64,000 nt of DNA from Phycisphaeraceae bacterium (GCA_019636795.1 JAHBWW010000007.1:1-64000), one strand, 5' to 3'; positions 26,118-35,755 are shown, counted from the first letter of the stretch. Notes: generated by a model not told the origin, from the letters alone. Numbers and translations are program-made.

Positions 26118-26848
26118 GCGTCTGCATCCTTGCCGCTCAGCCACCCTGTAGTACTGAGGTCGCCACTGAGCATCCGCTCGTGTCGCTGCACACTGCGCGC
26201 GGTGCCATACTGCTTCCAAATTGCGGGAACAACCAGAGCAATCGCCACCGCAAAGATCGCCGCATTCCAGTACTTGCTGTCCATCAACGAATCAACGATC
26301 GCCAGGAGCAGGCCGATTGTGCAGATAATGCCCACAGCCTGCATCACAACACGTTCGTTGCGACCAATCGCCCTGTGCTGCTCGAAAGCCACTTGCGCCA
26401 CATTCGTGGATCCTTCGGCAATCTGAAGAGCAAGCCGGCGACGACGGCACAGCACCCACCAATGGAGCAGAATCGGGAAGGACCACGCAACTGCCATGAA
26501 CGGCACTGAGCCCCAGCTCAACAGCCCCGCCCAGGCGCTGATTGTCGCGAAAACAATCCCAAATATGGAGATCAATCCCAGCACACGCAGCATCTGGCGA
26601 TCGTGCCGGAGTTTCTCCTGCACCGCTCCCGATGCTTTCCCAAAGTCGAAGTGATCAATGGCGCCTTGGATTGCCGATTGCATGCTTTGCTCCTCTTCTT
26701 CGAGTTGTTCAATCAACTCGCGCAGATCCGGTCGACGCTCGAGCAACGCAGCGAGTTCGCGCTGCCCGGACTCATCAAGCAGACCCAGGCGGTTCTGCTC
26801 GTGCAGCACGCCCATACGGTCCAGTTCGGTTGGGTTTGGGTCACTCAT
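26114..26848 (-). CDS. Four-helix membrane protein, probable anti-sigma factor
   Basis: The 244-residue protein begins with a cytoplasmic part of the anti-sigma type: LGLLDESGQRELAALLERRPDLRELIEQLEEEE, the usual short helix pair with acidic residues (key part LLDESGQRELAALLERRPDL). It has four predicted membrane helices at about residues 87-110, 114-134, 167-188 and 195-213. The gene directly precedes and overlaps the ECF sigma gene, the reverse of the usual sigma-then-anti-sigma order. No zinc motif is present. The role is inferred from position and the N-terminal pattern. Confidence 0.65.
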   Translation of the reverse strand: MSDPNPTELDRMGVLHEQNRLGLLDESGQRELAALLERRPDLRELIEQLEEEEQSMQSAIQGAIDHFDFGKASGAVQEKLRHDRQMLRVLGLISIFGIVFATISAWAGLLSWGSVPFMAVAWSFPILLHWWVLCRRRRLALQIAEGSTNVAQVAFEQHRAIGRNERVVMQAVGIICTIGLLLAIVDSLMDSKYWNAAIFAVAIALVVPAIWKQYGTARSVQRHERMLSGDLSTTGWLSGKDADA

Positions 26849-27051
26849 CACCAGATCAGAGGGCGCGTACCCCCCGAGCCTTCCCTCATCGGGACAATAA
26901 TTCTCGCGTTGGGCACAATCGCACTCTTGTGGCGAGCCATCTGGCCGGCCCCTACCCTCACGCGTCGATCGAACGATTCACAAACCAATACCGATCACGC
27001 TCCGAAAGTAAACACGATCAGATCCGTCCGCACCTCATCAGGATTGCCACT

Positions 27052-28707
27052 TTGCTCGGCATCGAACTCGTCCGCAACATCGGCATCATGATTGTCGCCT
27101 CGGCTGGCGCGATCCTGATCCTGCGCAGGTTCAACGTCCCCACCATCGTTGTCTACATCCTCGTCGGACTTCTTCTCGGGCCGATCCTCGGCCTCCTGAT
27201 TCTGACGCCACACGAAGGTGACGCACAATCCGACGCTATCGCCACTGTTGGTGAAATAGGCATCGCACTCCTTCTGTTCATCGTCGGGCTCGAACTCAGC
27301 CTCCACAAGATCAGAGACGTCGGCAAAGTCGCCGTCATCGCCGGACTCGGCCAGGTCGTCTTCACCGCCTCCATCGGTCTGGTCCTGTGTCTCCTGCTGC
27401 GCTTCACCATGATGGAGTCCATCTTCATCGCTACCGCCTTGACCTTCAGCAGCACCGTCGTCGTCGTCAAACTTCTCGATCAGAAAAAGGAACTCACGAG
27501 CCTTTACGGCCGCATCGCTGTCGGCATCTTCCTTGTGCAGAATCTCGTTGTCATCATCGCGCTGACTTTTCTTGCCGGTCTCGGCAAGCACGACAACTTC
27601 GAACTCGCAACCGTCGCAACAGGACTCATTCGCGCGTTCGTCGGCATGGGCGTACTGCTGCTCATTTCGCTGGTGGCCGCCAAATACTTGCTCAATCGTG
27701 TGTTCGCCTGGGCATCGCGCTCGCCCGAAACCCTCCTCATCTGGAGCCTCTTCTGGTGCTTCGCTTTCGTGCTTGCTGCCGAAGCAATGAGCCTCTCGCC
27801 GGAAATCGGTGCGTTCCTCGCTGGCGTTTCGCTCGCGCAACTCCCCTGCAGCGAAGAACTCCGACGCCGTGTGCACCCATTGATGAACTTTTTCATCGCC
27901 ATTGCCTTCATCTCTCTCGGTGCACAGATGAAACTCGGCGATTCCGCAGCCTACTGGTTCGAGGCCACCATCCTCTCCCTTTTCGTCCTCATCGGCAACC
28001 CATTCATCTTTATGTGGATCATCTCCCGCTTCGGCTATGGCGAAAAAACCGCCTTCATGACCAGCGTCACCGTCGCACAGATCAGTGAGTTTTCATTTAT
28101 TTTTGCTGCAATGGGTGTCAGTGCCGGCCTCATAGGACCACCGATTCTCTCAGTCGTAAGCGTCGTCGGCCTGGTCACGATCGCGCTCTCGGCCTACATG
28201 ATCCTCTACAACCACGTCCTCTACCGCTGGTCCAAAGCCGCAGGAATCCTGCGCATGTTCAAGGCCCGCCAGAACGACGAACAACCGATCGCAGAAACGC
28301 TTTCCAATCACATTCTCGTCGTCGGCATGAATGCCCTCGGCCGGCGCATTGCGAGCGAACTTCACAGCGCTGGGCAGACCGTACTCGCCATTGACAGCGA
28401 CCCGCGAAAACTCGCCGACCTTCACTGCCGCACGCTTCTGGGAAACATCGAGTATCACTCCGTCCTCGAAGAAGCCGGCCTCGCCCACGCACTCCTCGGC
28501 ATTTCCGCCCTCAACATCGAAGAGGCCAACGCCCTGTTCACATATCAGTGCACCAGCCACAACGTTCCTTGCGCCATACACGCATTCGACTGGACTGTCT
28601 TCGATGAACTCCGCTCGCTCGGTGCCGACTATCTCATCGACTCCAAGGCCCAGGGAAGCGCACGCCTCGTCGAAGAACTCCATAAGCGAGGCATCGTGGA
28701 CGCATGA
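27052..28707 (+). CDS. CPA2-type cation:proton antiporter with TrkA-N domain (KefB/YbaL-like)
   Basis: The 551-residue protein has 12-13 predicted membrane helices of the Na+/H+ exchanger fold (VVYILVGLLLGPILG, GLELSLHKIRDVGK, ALTFSSTVVVVKLL, SPEIGAFLAGVSLAQ). A C-terminal Rossmann domain follows (NHILVVGMNALGRRIASEL, VLAIDSDPRK), which binds a nucleotide and gates transport. The open frame extends 170 codons upstream, but that part crosses the intergenic region and reads as low-complexity, so I start at the TTG at 27052, which has AGGA eight bases upstream. The stop overlaps the next antiporter start (ATGA). Confidence 0.85.
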   Translation: MLGIELVRNIGIMIVASAGAILILRRFNVPTIVVYILVGLLLGPILGLLILTPHEGDAQSDAIATVGEIGIALLLFIVGLELSLHKIRDVGKVAVIAGLGQVVFTASIGLVLCLLLRFTMMESIFIATALTFSSTVVVVKLLDQKKELTSLYGRIAVGIFLVQNLVVIIALTFLAGLGKHDNFELATVATGLIRAFVGMGVLLLISLVAAKYLLNRVFAWASRSPETLLIWSLFWCFAFVLAAEAMSLSPEIGAFLAGVSLAQLPCSEELRRRVHPLMNFFIAIAFISLGAQMKLGDSAAYWFEATILSLFVLIGNPFIFMWIISRFGYGEKTAFMTSVTVAQISEFSFIFAAMGVSAGLIGPPILSVVSVVGLVTIALSAYMILYNHVLYRWSKAAGILRMFKARQNDEQPIAETLSNHILVVGMNALGRRIASELHSAGQTVLAIDSDPRKLADLHCRTLLGNIEYHSVLEEAGLAHALLGISALNIEEANALFTYQCTSHNVPCAIHAFDWTVFDELRSLGADYLIDSKAQGSARLVEELHKRGIVDA

Positions 28708-30305
28708 CCACGCTCCTGATCATTCTCGCAGCCGCTGCCGCTGCCCTCGGGGTCGCCACACTCCTGCGCCTTCCCACAATTCCCGTGTTGATCGTCTCAG
28801 GCCTTGCGTTCGGCGGGCTGATGAGCGTCTTTCCACAGACTACACATGAACGCACTGACTTCATTGATGTCGAACTCATCAAGGATGCCCTCGTACTCGG
28901 ACTCACGTTTCTGGTCTTTGCCGCGGGGCTCGAACTCAACCCCGCGCGCGTCATGCACCGAAGGCGGGCAGCGCTGTTCATCGGACTCGCGCAGTTCTCT
29001 TGCCTGCTCATCATCGGTACCGGCGTGGCCATGCTCTTTGATCTCTCACTCATGGCCGCCCTTCATCTCGGCCTGGCTGTCGCTGCCAGCTCCACCGTCG
29101 TCGCGGTGCGCATCCTCCAGAAGCGAAGGCAATTCTTCGAGCCCTTCGGCCGCCTCGTCCTCGGCGTGCTCCTGCTGCAAGACATCCTCCTCATCGTCAT
29201 CATCGCAGCTCTTTCCGGCGCAGAGCACGGACTGTTCGGCATTGCCTCGGCAACACTGGCCACTCTGGCCCTCGTCGGCCTCACGTGGCTCTGTGCACGC
29301 TGGATCGCTCCAACCCTCATCATCACTCTCAAACTCGATCAGGACAGCCTGCTGCTTGTCGCACTTGCACTCCTCTTCGGGTTTGCAGGCCTCGCATACG
29401 CGATGAAAATCCCTCCCGTTATCGGCTGCTTCCTCGCTGGCGTCTCGCTCTCGGGCTTTCCTGTCAATGGCGTCGTTCGCGGACAACTTCAATCGCTTAA
29501 TCAATTCTTCCTGGCCATCTTCTTCGTCTGCCTCGGTGCAATCCTCAATGTCCCCACATCCGGGCAGATCCTGCTCGTCATCACCATGGTCGCCCTTATT
29601 CTGGTCGTCACTCCTGTCATCGTCGTCATTGTCGCCGAACGCTTTGGCATCAGCACACGCGCCGCGATCGAGAGCGGCCTGCTTCTTGCCCAAAGCAGCG
29701 AGCTCTCGATTCTCGTCGCGGTGGTGGGCGTTGCAGGAGGCTATCTCGAATCCGATATGCTCTCGGTCATCTCGCTTGTTGCAATCATCACCATGATCCT
29801 GACGTCATTCATTGCCACGGACGCCGTCACCTGGAAACTGCTCCACCTGCGCCCCGCATTGCGTCGCGATTTGGCAGGCGAAGCGCCCACCGAGCACATC
29901 GTCATGCTCGGGTGCGGCTCAAACAGCCAGGTTCTGCTCGATCTGCTTCTGCTCGAAGGTCATCGCGTCGTCGTTGCCGACGATGATCCGGTTGTCATTG
30001 CAACACTCCGCGGTCGCGGAATCGACGCCATTCGTGGCGACGGTGCAGACCCGCAAGTGCTCTCGGCCCTGTCCGCCGAGAACGCCCGTGTCATCATTTC
30101 CACAATGCGCCGCATCGAAGACAACGAACGTCTCATCGCTCGCGTCAAAGGACCGATCGTCCTCGTGCGCATCGCCGGTGATTCCGAGTCCCGCCGCATA
30201 GAACGCGCCGGTGGCGTTGCAATCCGCGAAGATCTCGCAGCCGCAGCCGACTTCATGAACTGGTTCAACACACGCTTCCAACACAACACGATGAAACCCG
30301 CCTGA
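28704..30305 (+). CDS. Second CPA2-type cation:proton antiporter with TrkA-N domain
   Basis: The 533-residue protein is a paralogue of the gene before it. It has membrane helices with LPTIPVLIVSGLAFGG, FAAGLELNPARVM, LAVAASSTVVAVRIL and PPVIGCFLAGVSLSG, and a C-terminal nucleotide-binding domain (EHIVMLGCGSNSQVLLDLLL, VVVADDDP). The pair overlaps by four bases, so both are made together. They may form a heteromer or act on different ions; the substrate (K+, Na+ or another cation) is not fixed by sequence. Confidence 0.9.
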   Translation: MTTLLIILAAAAAALGVATLLRLPTIPVLIVSGLAFGGLMSVFPQTTHERTDFIDVELIKDALVLGLTFLVFAAGLELNPARVMHRRRAALFIGLAQFSCLLIIGTGVAMLFDLSLMAALHLGLAVAASSTVVAVRILQKRRQFFEPFGRLVLGVLLLQDILLIVIIAALSGAEHGLFGIASATLATLALVGLTWLCARWIAPTLIITLKLDQDSLLLVALALLFGFAGLAYAMKIPPVIGCFLAGVSLSGFPVNGVVRGQLQSLNQFFLAIFFVCLGAILNVPTSGQILLVITMVALILVVTPVIVVIVAERFGISTRAAIESGLLLAQSSELSILVAVVGVAGGYLESDMLSVISLVAIITMILTSFIATDAVTWKLLHLRPALRRDLAGEAPTEHIVMLGCGSNSQVLLDLLLLEGHRVVVADDDPVVIATLRGRGIDAIRGDGADPQVLSALSAENARVIISTMRRIEDNERLIARVKGPIVLVRIAGDSESRRIERAGGVAIREDLAAAADFMNWFNTRFQHNTMKPA

Positions 30306-30315
30306 GGCCTTGCCT

Positions 30316-30744
30316 TCATCTCAAATCAAGAAATCGCAAACGCTGCTCTTCAGTCGGAACCAGACAGCCCGCTTCGACGCCAAGGCGATGCCGATTTCTC
30401 GCAACCTTGCGGTAGACCCAATCACGCATGGGCCTGGGCACAACACGCCAAAGCGCCAACCACCGCCAAGGTGCCCGCATCCGCCCCGCGATGCGCAGCG
30501 CCGCGTCGCTCCGCACATACGCACGCCCCCCATCGATCAACACCATCGTGCCTTCGCCAGCAGTCGCCGCTGCAAGACCAAACTCATCCAGCAGACCTTT
30601 CCCGACCGACGACGTTTGCGACGCAAACACGAACTCAGGCCCGCGCTCGTGTGTCAGTATCCATTGCACCGAACGAACGCACAAACCACACGCACCGTCG
30701 TATAGCACTATTGGAACCTGTCCCCATTGGGCATCGCACGCCAT
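30316..30744 (-). CDS. DCC-family (DUF393) thiol-disulfide oxidoreductase-like protein
   Basis: The 142-residue protein carries the family signature YDGACGLC (Cys19 and Cys22 in the numbering from ATG 30744) near the N-terminus and SDAALRIAGRM in the middle. The family has a predicted thioredoxin-like fold with the DxxCxxC-type motif, and its targets are unknown. It converges on the antiporter pair with an 10-base gap and is divergent from the pirin gene. I dropped the GTG codon immediately upstream as a start. Confidence 0.85.
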   Translation of the reverse strand: MACDAQWGQVPIVLYDGACGLCVRSVQWILTHERGPEFVFASQTSSVGKGLLDEFGLAAATAGEGTMVLIDGGRAYVRSDAALRIAGRMRAPWRWLALWRVVPRPMRDWVYRKVARNRHRLGVEAGCLVPTEEQRLRFLDLR

Positions 30745-30876
30745 CACGATTCAATGGTATACCGATTCGTTCTGAACCGAGTCACATCTGCAACCCTCAC
30801 TGAGGCAGCTTATAGCCCCCAAACTGATGCAACCACCCAACTGCCACCAGCGAATAATTCCTCCTCAGCATCAGTT

Positions 30877-30894
30877 TACTTGTGAGAACAAGTA
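30877..30894. promoter_or_regulatory. Inverted repeat upstream of the pirin gene, candidate operator
   Basis: TACTTGT and ACAAGTA are separated by GAGA, 40 bases upstream of the pirin start. Such TACT-N-AGTA symmetry is typical of HxlR- or MarR-type operators, but no such regulator lies nearby. Confidence 0.5.
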
Positions 30895-30934
30895 TCGTCA
30901 GGCCTCAAGGACCAATCCTTCTGAAAGGAATCCA

Positions 30935-31648
30935 ATGAACGCAACCTCCCCCACTCTTCGCCCCGCACGCTCCCGTGGCCAGACCAACTTCGACTGGCTT
31001 CAGAGTTGGCACTCTTTTTCGTTCGGCCGGTACGTCGACCGCAACAACATGGGCTTCGGCCCGCTTCGCGTCATCAACGACGACATCGTCGCACCAGGCG
31101 CCGGGTTTGGCCTCCATCCTCATGACAACATGGAAATCCTCACCTGGATGCTCGCCGGCAGTCTCAAACACGCTGACAGCACCGGAAACTCCGGCGTCAT
31201 CGTCCCCGGCGACGCTCAACTCATGTCCGCAGGCCGAGGCATCGAGCACAGCGAAATCAACGCGTCCAAATCCGAACCCGCCCACTTGCTGCAAATCTGG
31301 ATCCGACCCGCGCAGCGTGACCTCGATCCTGCTTATCAGCAAAAACACTTCGACAGCGCTGGCCGCAACAATAAGTGGCAGACCATCGCCTCCCCGACCG
31401 GATCCGATGGGTCACTGGTCATCAATCAGGATGCCACAATCCGCGTGACGGATCTCGCAGCCGGTGCCTCGATTGTCCTGATTCCCGCCAAATCCCGCCG
31501 GTCGTACGTCCATATCGCGACCGGTCAAGCCACCACCGAGGATCACACCTCCCTAGAAGCGGGGGATGCCTTGACATTGGAGGTCGCGCTCCCGATCACA
31601 ATCCGGGCGACGACCGACACCCAGATCCTGTGGTTCGAGTTCGCCTGA
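30935..31648 (+). CDS. Pirin family protein (bicupin)
   Basis: The 237-residue protein starts at ATG 30935 with AGGA upstream. The N-terminal cupin has the pirin pattern WHSFSFGRYVD, GFGLHPHDNMEILTW and SAGRGIEHSEIN, which supply the His/Glu metal ligands. The C-terminal cupin is less conserved (LEAGDALTLEV). Members include quercetin 2,3-dioxygenases and redox-linked regulators. An inverted repeat in the upstream region suggests regulated expression. The physiological substrate is unknown. Confidence 0.92.
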   Translation: MNATSPTLRPARSRGQTNFDWLQSWHSFSFGRYVDRNNMGFGPLRVINDDIVAPGAGFGLHPHDNMEILTWMLAGSLKHADSTGNSGVIVPGDAQLMSAGRGIEHSEINASKSEPAHLLQIWIRPAQRDLDPAYQQKHFDSAGRNNKWQTIASPTGSDGSLVINQDATIRVTDLAAGASIVLIPAKSRRSYVHIATGQATTEDHTSLEAGDALTLEVALPITIRATTDTQILWFEFA

Positions 31649-31719
31649 CCTTGCCCGTCCAGATCAACCCGCCTATTGTCCTCTCCGCGCTGCGGCATCT
31701 GCCGGCGGAGGAACCGATC

Positions 31720-31944
31720 ATGAAGAGCGAAGGCCACCCCACGTACTACCCGTCCTGCAAAGTCTACTACAACGGCGAAGTCGTCATGACCGTCGGAGCC
31801 ACCGTGCCCGAGATGCATGTTGACGTCTGGTCCGGTTCGCACCCGTTTTTCACGGGTAAGCAGGCGTTCGTCGACGCTGCCGGCCGCGTCGAGAAGTTCC
31901 AGAAGAAGTTCGCTGGCGACTACTTCAAAAAGGGCAAGAAGTAA
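31720..31944 (+). CDS. rpmE: 50S ribosomal protein L31, zinc-free (C-) form
   Basis: The 74-residue protein starts at ATG 31720 with GGAGGA upstream. The L31 signature HPFFTGKQAFVDAAGRVEKFQKKF is clear (key part HPFFTGKQAFVDAAGRVEKF). Zinc-binding L31 has four cysteines (CxC and CxxC); here only one remains (PSCKVYYNG) and the second pair is WSGS. It is therefore of the C- type that works without zinc. A strong terminator follows. Confidence 0.93.
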   Translation: MKSEGHPTYYPSCKVYYNGEVVMTVGATVPEMHVDVWSGSHPFFTGKQAFVDAAGRVEKFQKKFAGDYFKKGKK

Positions 31945-31972
31945 GCCTCCCGGTTCAACGCAAACATCCCCA

Positions 31973-32003
31973 AACGCCGAACTTCACTTGTTCGGCGTTT
32001 TTT
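31973..32003 (+). terminator. Terminator after rpmE
   Basis: The perfect 10-bp stem AACGCCGAAC/GTTCGGCGTT with a seven-base loop runs into six T. Confidence 0.9.
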
Positions 32004-32074
32004 ATTGCCCTACAGTTCCATGATTGTCATTTGCGTTTATCCGGATGAATGGATCAATCAACCGAGACGGCCCC

Positions 32075-35000
32075 ATGACCAGTTCGTTTCTTCAGGCTCT
32101 CCGTTCCCGCGTGCTCGTCCTCGATGGAGCGATGGGCACCCAGATTCATGATCGCGACCTCGACCTCGAGCGCGACTATCTCCACTGCGAGAACTGCACC
32201 GATGTCATCTGCCTCTCCAGGCCCGATGTGATCCAGTCGATTCACGAGGGGTATCTTGAGGCCGGCGCCGATGCGGTCGAGACCAACACCTTTGGCGGTG
32301 CGCGCCATGTGCTCAGCGAGTTCGGGCTTCAGGATCGCACTTTCGAACTCAGCAAGCAAGGCGCCGAGATTGCCCGGGCTGCGTGCGCACAGCACTCGAC
32401 ACCCGATCGCCCGCGATTCGTGCTCGGTTCAATCGGGCCGGGCACCAAACTCATCAGCCTCGGACAAATCACCTGGGATGACATGCTCGCATCGTACCGC
32501 GAGCAGGTGCGAGGCCTGATCGCCGGCGGCGCCGACGCTCTGCTCATCGAAACAGCGCAGGACCTCCTCCAAGCCAAGTGCGTCGTCAATGCCTGCCTTG
32601 CTGAACTCGACGCTGCCAAGCGCTGCCCCATCGACGATCTGCCCATTCTCGTCAGCGTCACGATCGAGACTATGGGCACAATGCTCGTCGGCAGCACCAT
32701 CGAAGCTGCAATGATCGCGCTGCGCCAATACCCGATTACTTCCATCGGCCTCAACTGCGCCACCGGTCCGGTCGAAATGGCTGAGCACGTCGCGTATCTC
32801 TGCCGCCACTGGCCAGGATTCGTCAGCGTGCTGCCCAATGCCGGACTCCCCACTCTCGTCGATGGCAAGACCGTGTATCCCCTCAGTCCCGAACCCTTCG
32901 CACAGGCGATGAAACGATTCATCGATGACGAAGGCGTCAGCATCGTCGGCGGCTGCTGCGGCACGACACCGGCGCACATCCGCGCCCTGGCCGATCTCAT
33001 CGACTCACGCCCGCAGCCCAAGCGTACGGTCACCATTCCACCCCCCGCTGCCAGCTCGCTCTACAGCGCAGTCGAGTTTCGACAGGATCAGTCATTCCTC
33101 ATCGTCGGCGAACGCTGCAACGCTTCGGGCAGCAAAAAGTTCCGCGACTTGCTCGAAGCCGAGGACTGGGAAGGCATGGTCTCGATGGCCAAGCAGCAGA
33201 TGCGCGAAGGCTCGCATGTGCTCGATGTCAACGTCGACTACGCCGGGCGCGACAATGCTGCGGACATGTCCGAACTGATCTCACGCCTTGCCCGCGCGGT
33301 CGATGCGCCGATCATGCTCGACTCGACACAAACGCGCACACTCGAAGCCGGACTCCAACGCACCGGCGGCAAGTGCATCATCAACTCCGCCAACTTTGAA
33401 GACGGCATCGAGAAATTCGACTATGTCTGCTCGCTGGCAAAACGCTACGGCGCGGCCCTCGTCATCGGCACGATCGACGAAGACAAGGAAGCCGCCATGG
33501 CGCGCACCGCCGACCGCAAACTCGCGATCGCCACGCGCGCCATCGAACGCGCCGCTGCTGTTCACAACCTCGGCGTCGAAGACATCTTCATCGATCCCCT
33601 TGTCCTGCCGATCTCGACCGGCATGGATGCCGATCGCCGCAGTGCGCTCGAACTCGTCGAGGGTGTGCGCCGCATCGCTGCTGCGTTCCCAAGTGTGCAG
33701 ATCACAGCCGGAGTATCAAACGTTTCGTTCGGCCTGCGCCCGCCCGCCCGCGTTGTGCTCAACTCCGTGTTCCTTCATACGCTTGTCGAAGCCGGCCTCA
33801 CCAGCGCGATCGTCCACGCGAGCAAGATCCTGCCCCTCAATCGCATTGAAGATGAGCACAAGCAGGCAGCGCTCGACCTGATCTACGACCGAAGGCACGA
33901 AAGCCGAGGCGGAACAGGACTGCCCGCCGGCATCGATGACATCGACTTCGACCCGCTTCAGAGGCTCATCGCGCTCTTCAAGGATGCCACGACTGCTGAC
34001 TCTCACCGCAAGAGTTCGCGCACCCTCACACTCGAAGAACGCCTCCGCGCACACATCATCGATGGCGAACGTGACGGACTGCATGCTGCGCTCGAAGAAG
34101 CCCTGGCCGTCTACTCACCGCTCGACATCATCAACGATCACCTGCTCGACGGCATGAAGACCGTCGGCGAACTCTTCGGCTCCGGCCAGATGCAACTCCC
34201 CTTCGTGCTCCAGTCTGCCGAGGTTATGAAGACCGCAGTCGCGCACCTTGAGCCCCTCATGGATCGCGTCGAAGGTCAGACACGCGGCTCAATCGTCCTG
34301 GCCACCGTCAAAGGCGACGTCCACGACATCGGCAAGAATCTTGTTGACATCATTCTCTCGAACAACGGCTACACGGTTCACAACCTCGGTATCAAGCAGC
34401 CAATTTCCGACATTCTCGCCGCATGGCGCAAGACAAAGGCCGATGCGATCGGTCTCTCCGGGCTGCTCGTCAAGAGCGTTCATGTCATGGAAGAAAACAT
34501 CGTCGAACTCAACACGCAGGACATCAAGGTGCCGCTTATTCTCGGCGGCGCGGCCCTCTCGCGTCACTACGCCGAAGGCCACCTGCGCAGGCAGTACCAC
34601 GGCCAGCTGCTCTATGGCAAGGACGCCTTCGATGGCCTGCGAATCATGAACCTTCTCATGCAGGGCCGAGCCACCGAACTCGATTCCGAAATCAACGCGC
34701 GCCAGTCAAAGCGCGCCGACGCCATTCAGAAGGCTGAGGAATCGCGTGCTGCAAGCGAGGAATCCGTACTCTCCGAGGTCAGCACCGGAGAATCCATCGC
34801 GACACTCGCCCCGCGCAGCGCCGTCGCGCGCGATGTCGAACGCCCGACGGCTCCATTCCTCGGCTCGCGCGTCATCACCGAAATTGCGCTCGACGGTATC
34901 TATCCATTCATCAACCCGATCGCGCTCTTCCGCGGGCAATGGCAGTTCCGAAAGGGATCACGCACCGACGAGCAGTACGAGCGCGAACTTGAAGACGTCG

Positions 35001-35647
35001 TCACCCCAATCTACGAGCGTCTCAAGGCTCAATGCCGCGACCAGCGCATCCTCCAGCCCTCAGTCGTCTATGGCTACTACCCCTGCGCCTCCGATGGCGA
35101 CGACCTGATCGTCTTCGCGCCCGACGACCCTGCGCGTGAGATCGAGCGATTCACCTTCCCGCGGCAGGTCACCAAACGCCGTCTGTGCATCAGCGACTTC
35201 TTCATGTCGATCGACGAGTGCGAAGCAGCAGGCAGGCGCGATGTGCTCGGCATGTCTTGCGTCACAATGGGCTCGCACATCAGCCAGGTCACGCGCGAAC
35301 TCTTCGAACGCAACGACTACACCGAGTATCTCTACCTCCATGGCCTGGGTGTCGAGGCGGCTGAAGGACTCGCCGAGTTCTGGCACAAACGCATGCGGCA
35401 GGAACTCGGCATCGGCAACGACGACAGCCCACGCATCCGCGACCTCTTCACACAGCACTACCGCGGCAGCCGCTACTCCTTCGGTTATCCGGCATGCCCA
35501 GAAATGGCCGACCAGGACAAACTCTTCCGCCTGCTCGAACCCGAGCGCATCGGTTGCCACCTGACCGAGAACTGGCAGATTGACCCCGAACAATCAACGA
35601 GCGCGATCATCGTTTACCACCCGCAAGCCAAGTACTTCAACGTATGA
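32075..35647 (+). CDS. metH: Cobalamin-dependent methionine synthase MetH
   Basis: This is a 1190-residue protein with the four MetH modules in order. The homocysteine domain opens LVLDGAMGTQI and closes with the zinc cysteines in GGCCGTTPAH (about 292). The folate domain has FLIVGERCNASGSKKF. The cobalamin domain carries DVHDIGKN (about 749), whose histidine binds cobalt. The reactivation domain has RYSFGYPACPEM (about 1133) for AdoMet. It methylates homocysteine using 5-methyltetrahydrofolate. I start at MTSSFLQALRS; two upstream in-frame ATGs are possible. No cobalamin riboswitch fits in the short gap after rpmE. Confidence 0.97.
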   Translation: MTSSFLQALRSRVLVLDGAMGTQIHDRDLDLERDYLHCENCTDVICLSRPDVIQSIHEGYLEAGADAVETNTFGGARHVLSEFGLQDRTFELSKQGAEIARAACAQHSTPDRPRFVLGSIGPGTKLISLGQITWDDMLASYREQVRGLIAGGADALLIETAQDLLQAKCVVNACLAELDAAKRCPIDDLPILVSVTIETMGTMLVGSTIEAAMIALRQYPITSIGLNCATGPVEMAEHVAYLCRHWPGFVSVLPNAGLPTLVDGKTVYPLSPEPFAQAMKRFIDDEGVSIVGGCCGTTPAHIRALADLIDSRPQPKRTVTIPPPAASSLYSAVEFRQDQSFLIVGERCNASGSKKFRDLLEAEDWEGMVSMAKQQMREGSHVLDVNVDYAGRDNAADMSELISRLARAVDAPIMLDSTQTRTLEAGLQRTGGKCIINSANFEDGIEKFDYVCSLAKRYGAALVIGTIDEDKEAAMARTADRKLAIATRAIERAAAVHNLGVEDIFIDPLVLPISTGMDADRRSALELVEGVRRIAAAFPSVQITAGVSNVSFGLRPPARVVLNSVFLHTLVEAGLTSAIVHASKILPLNRIEDEHKQAALDLIYDRRHESRGGTGLPAGIDDIDFDPLQRLIALFKDATTADSHRKSSRTLTLEERLRAHIIDGERDGLHAALEEALAVYSPLDIINDHLLDGMKTVGELFGSGQMQLPFVLQSAEVMKTAVAHLEPLMDRVEGQTRGSIVLATVKGDVHDIGKNLVDIILSNNGYTVHNLGIKQPISDILAAWRKTKADAIGLSGLLVKSVHVMEENIVELNTQDIKVPLILGGAALSRHYAEGHLRRQYHGQLLYGKDAFDGLRIMNLLMQGRATELDSEINARQSKRADAIQKAEESRAASEESVLSEVSTGESIATLAPRSAVARDVERPTAPFLGSRVITEIALDGIYPFINPIALFRGQWQFRKGSRTDEQYERELEDVVTPIYERLKAQCRDQRILQPSVVYGYYPCASDGDDLIVFAPDDPAREIERFTFPRQVTKRRLCISDFFMSIDECEAAGRRDVLGMSCVTMGSHISQVTRELFERNDYTEYLYLHGLGVEAAEGLAEFWHKRMRQELGIGNDDSPRIRDLFTQHYRGSRYSFGYPACPEMADQDKLFRLLEPERIGCHLTENWQIDPEQSTSAIIVYHPQAKYFNV

Positions 35648-35755
35648 GGCCCGCTCTGGTTCTCAGATGCCGATTCACGTTCAGAGAATCTGCACCGTTC
35701 GCAGCCGATCCGGCTCAAGTCGCGCCTCGATTCGATCGATGGCAGTTGTGAAGCC

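Noticed and set aside
26542-27051. 170-codon N-terminal extension of the first antiporter
   Set aside because: It overlaps the divergent anti-sigma-like gene on the opposite strand and has no membrane or domain signal; the TTG at 27052 has a ribosome site.
32004-32074. Possible cobalamin riboswitch before metH
   Set aside because: Only about 70 bases separate the rpmE terminator from the start, too short for the aptamer, and no B12-box-like sequence is seen.
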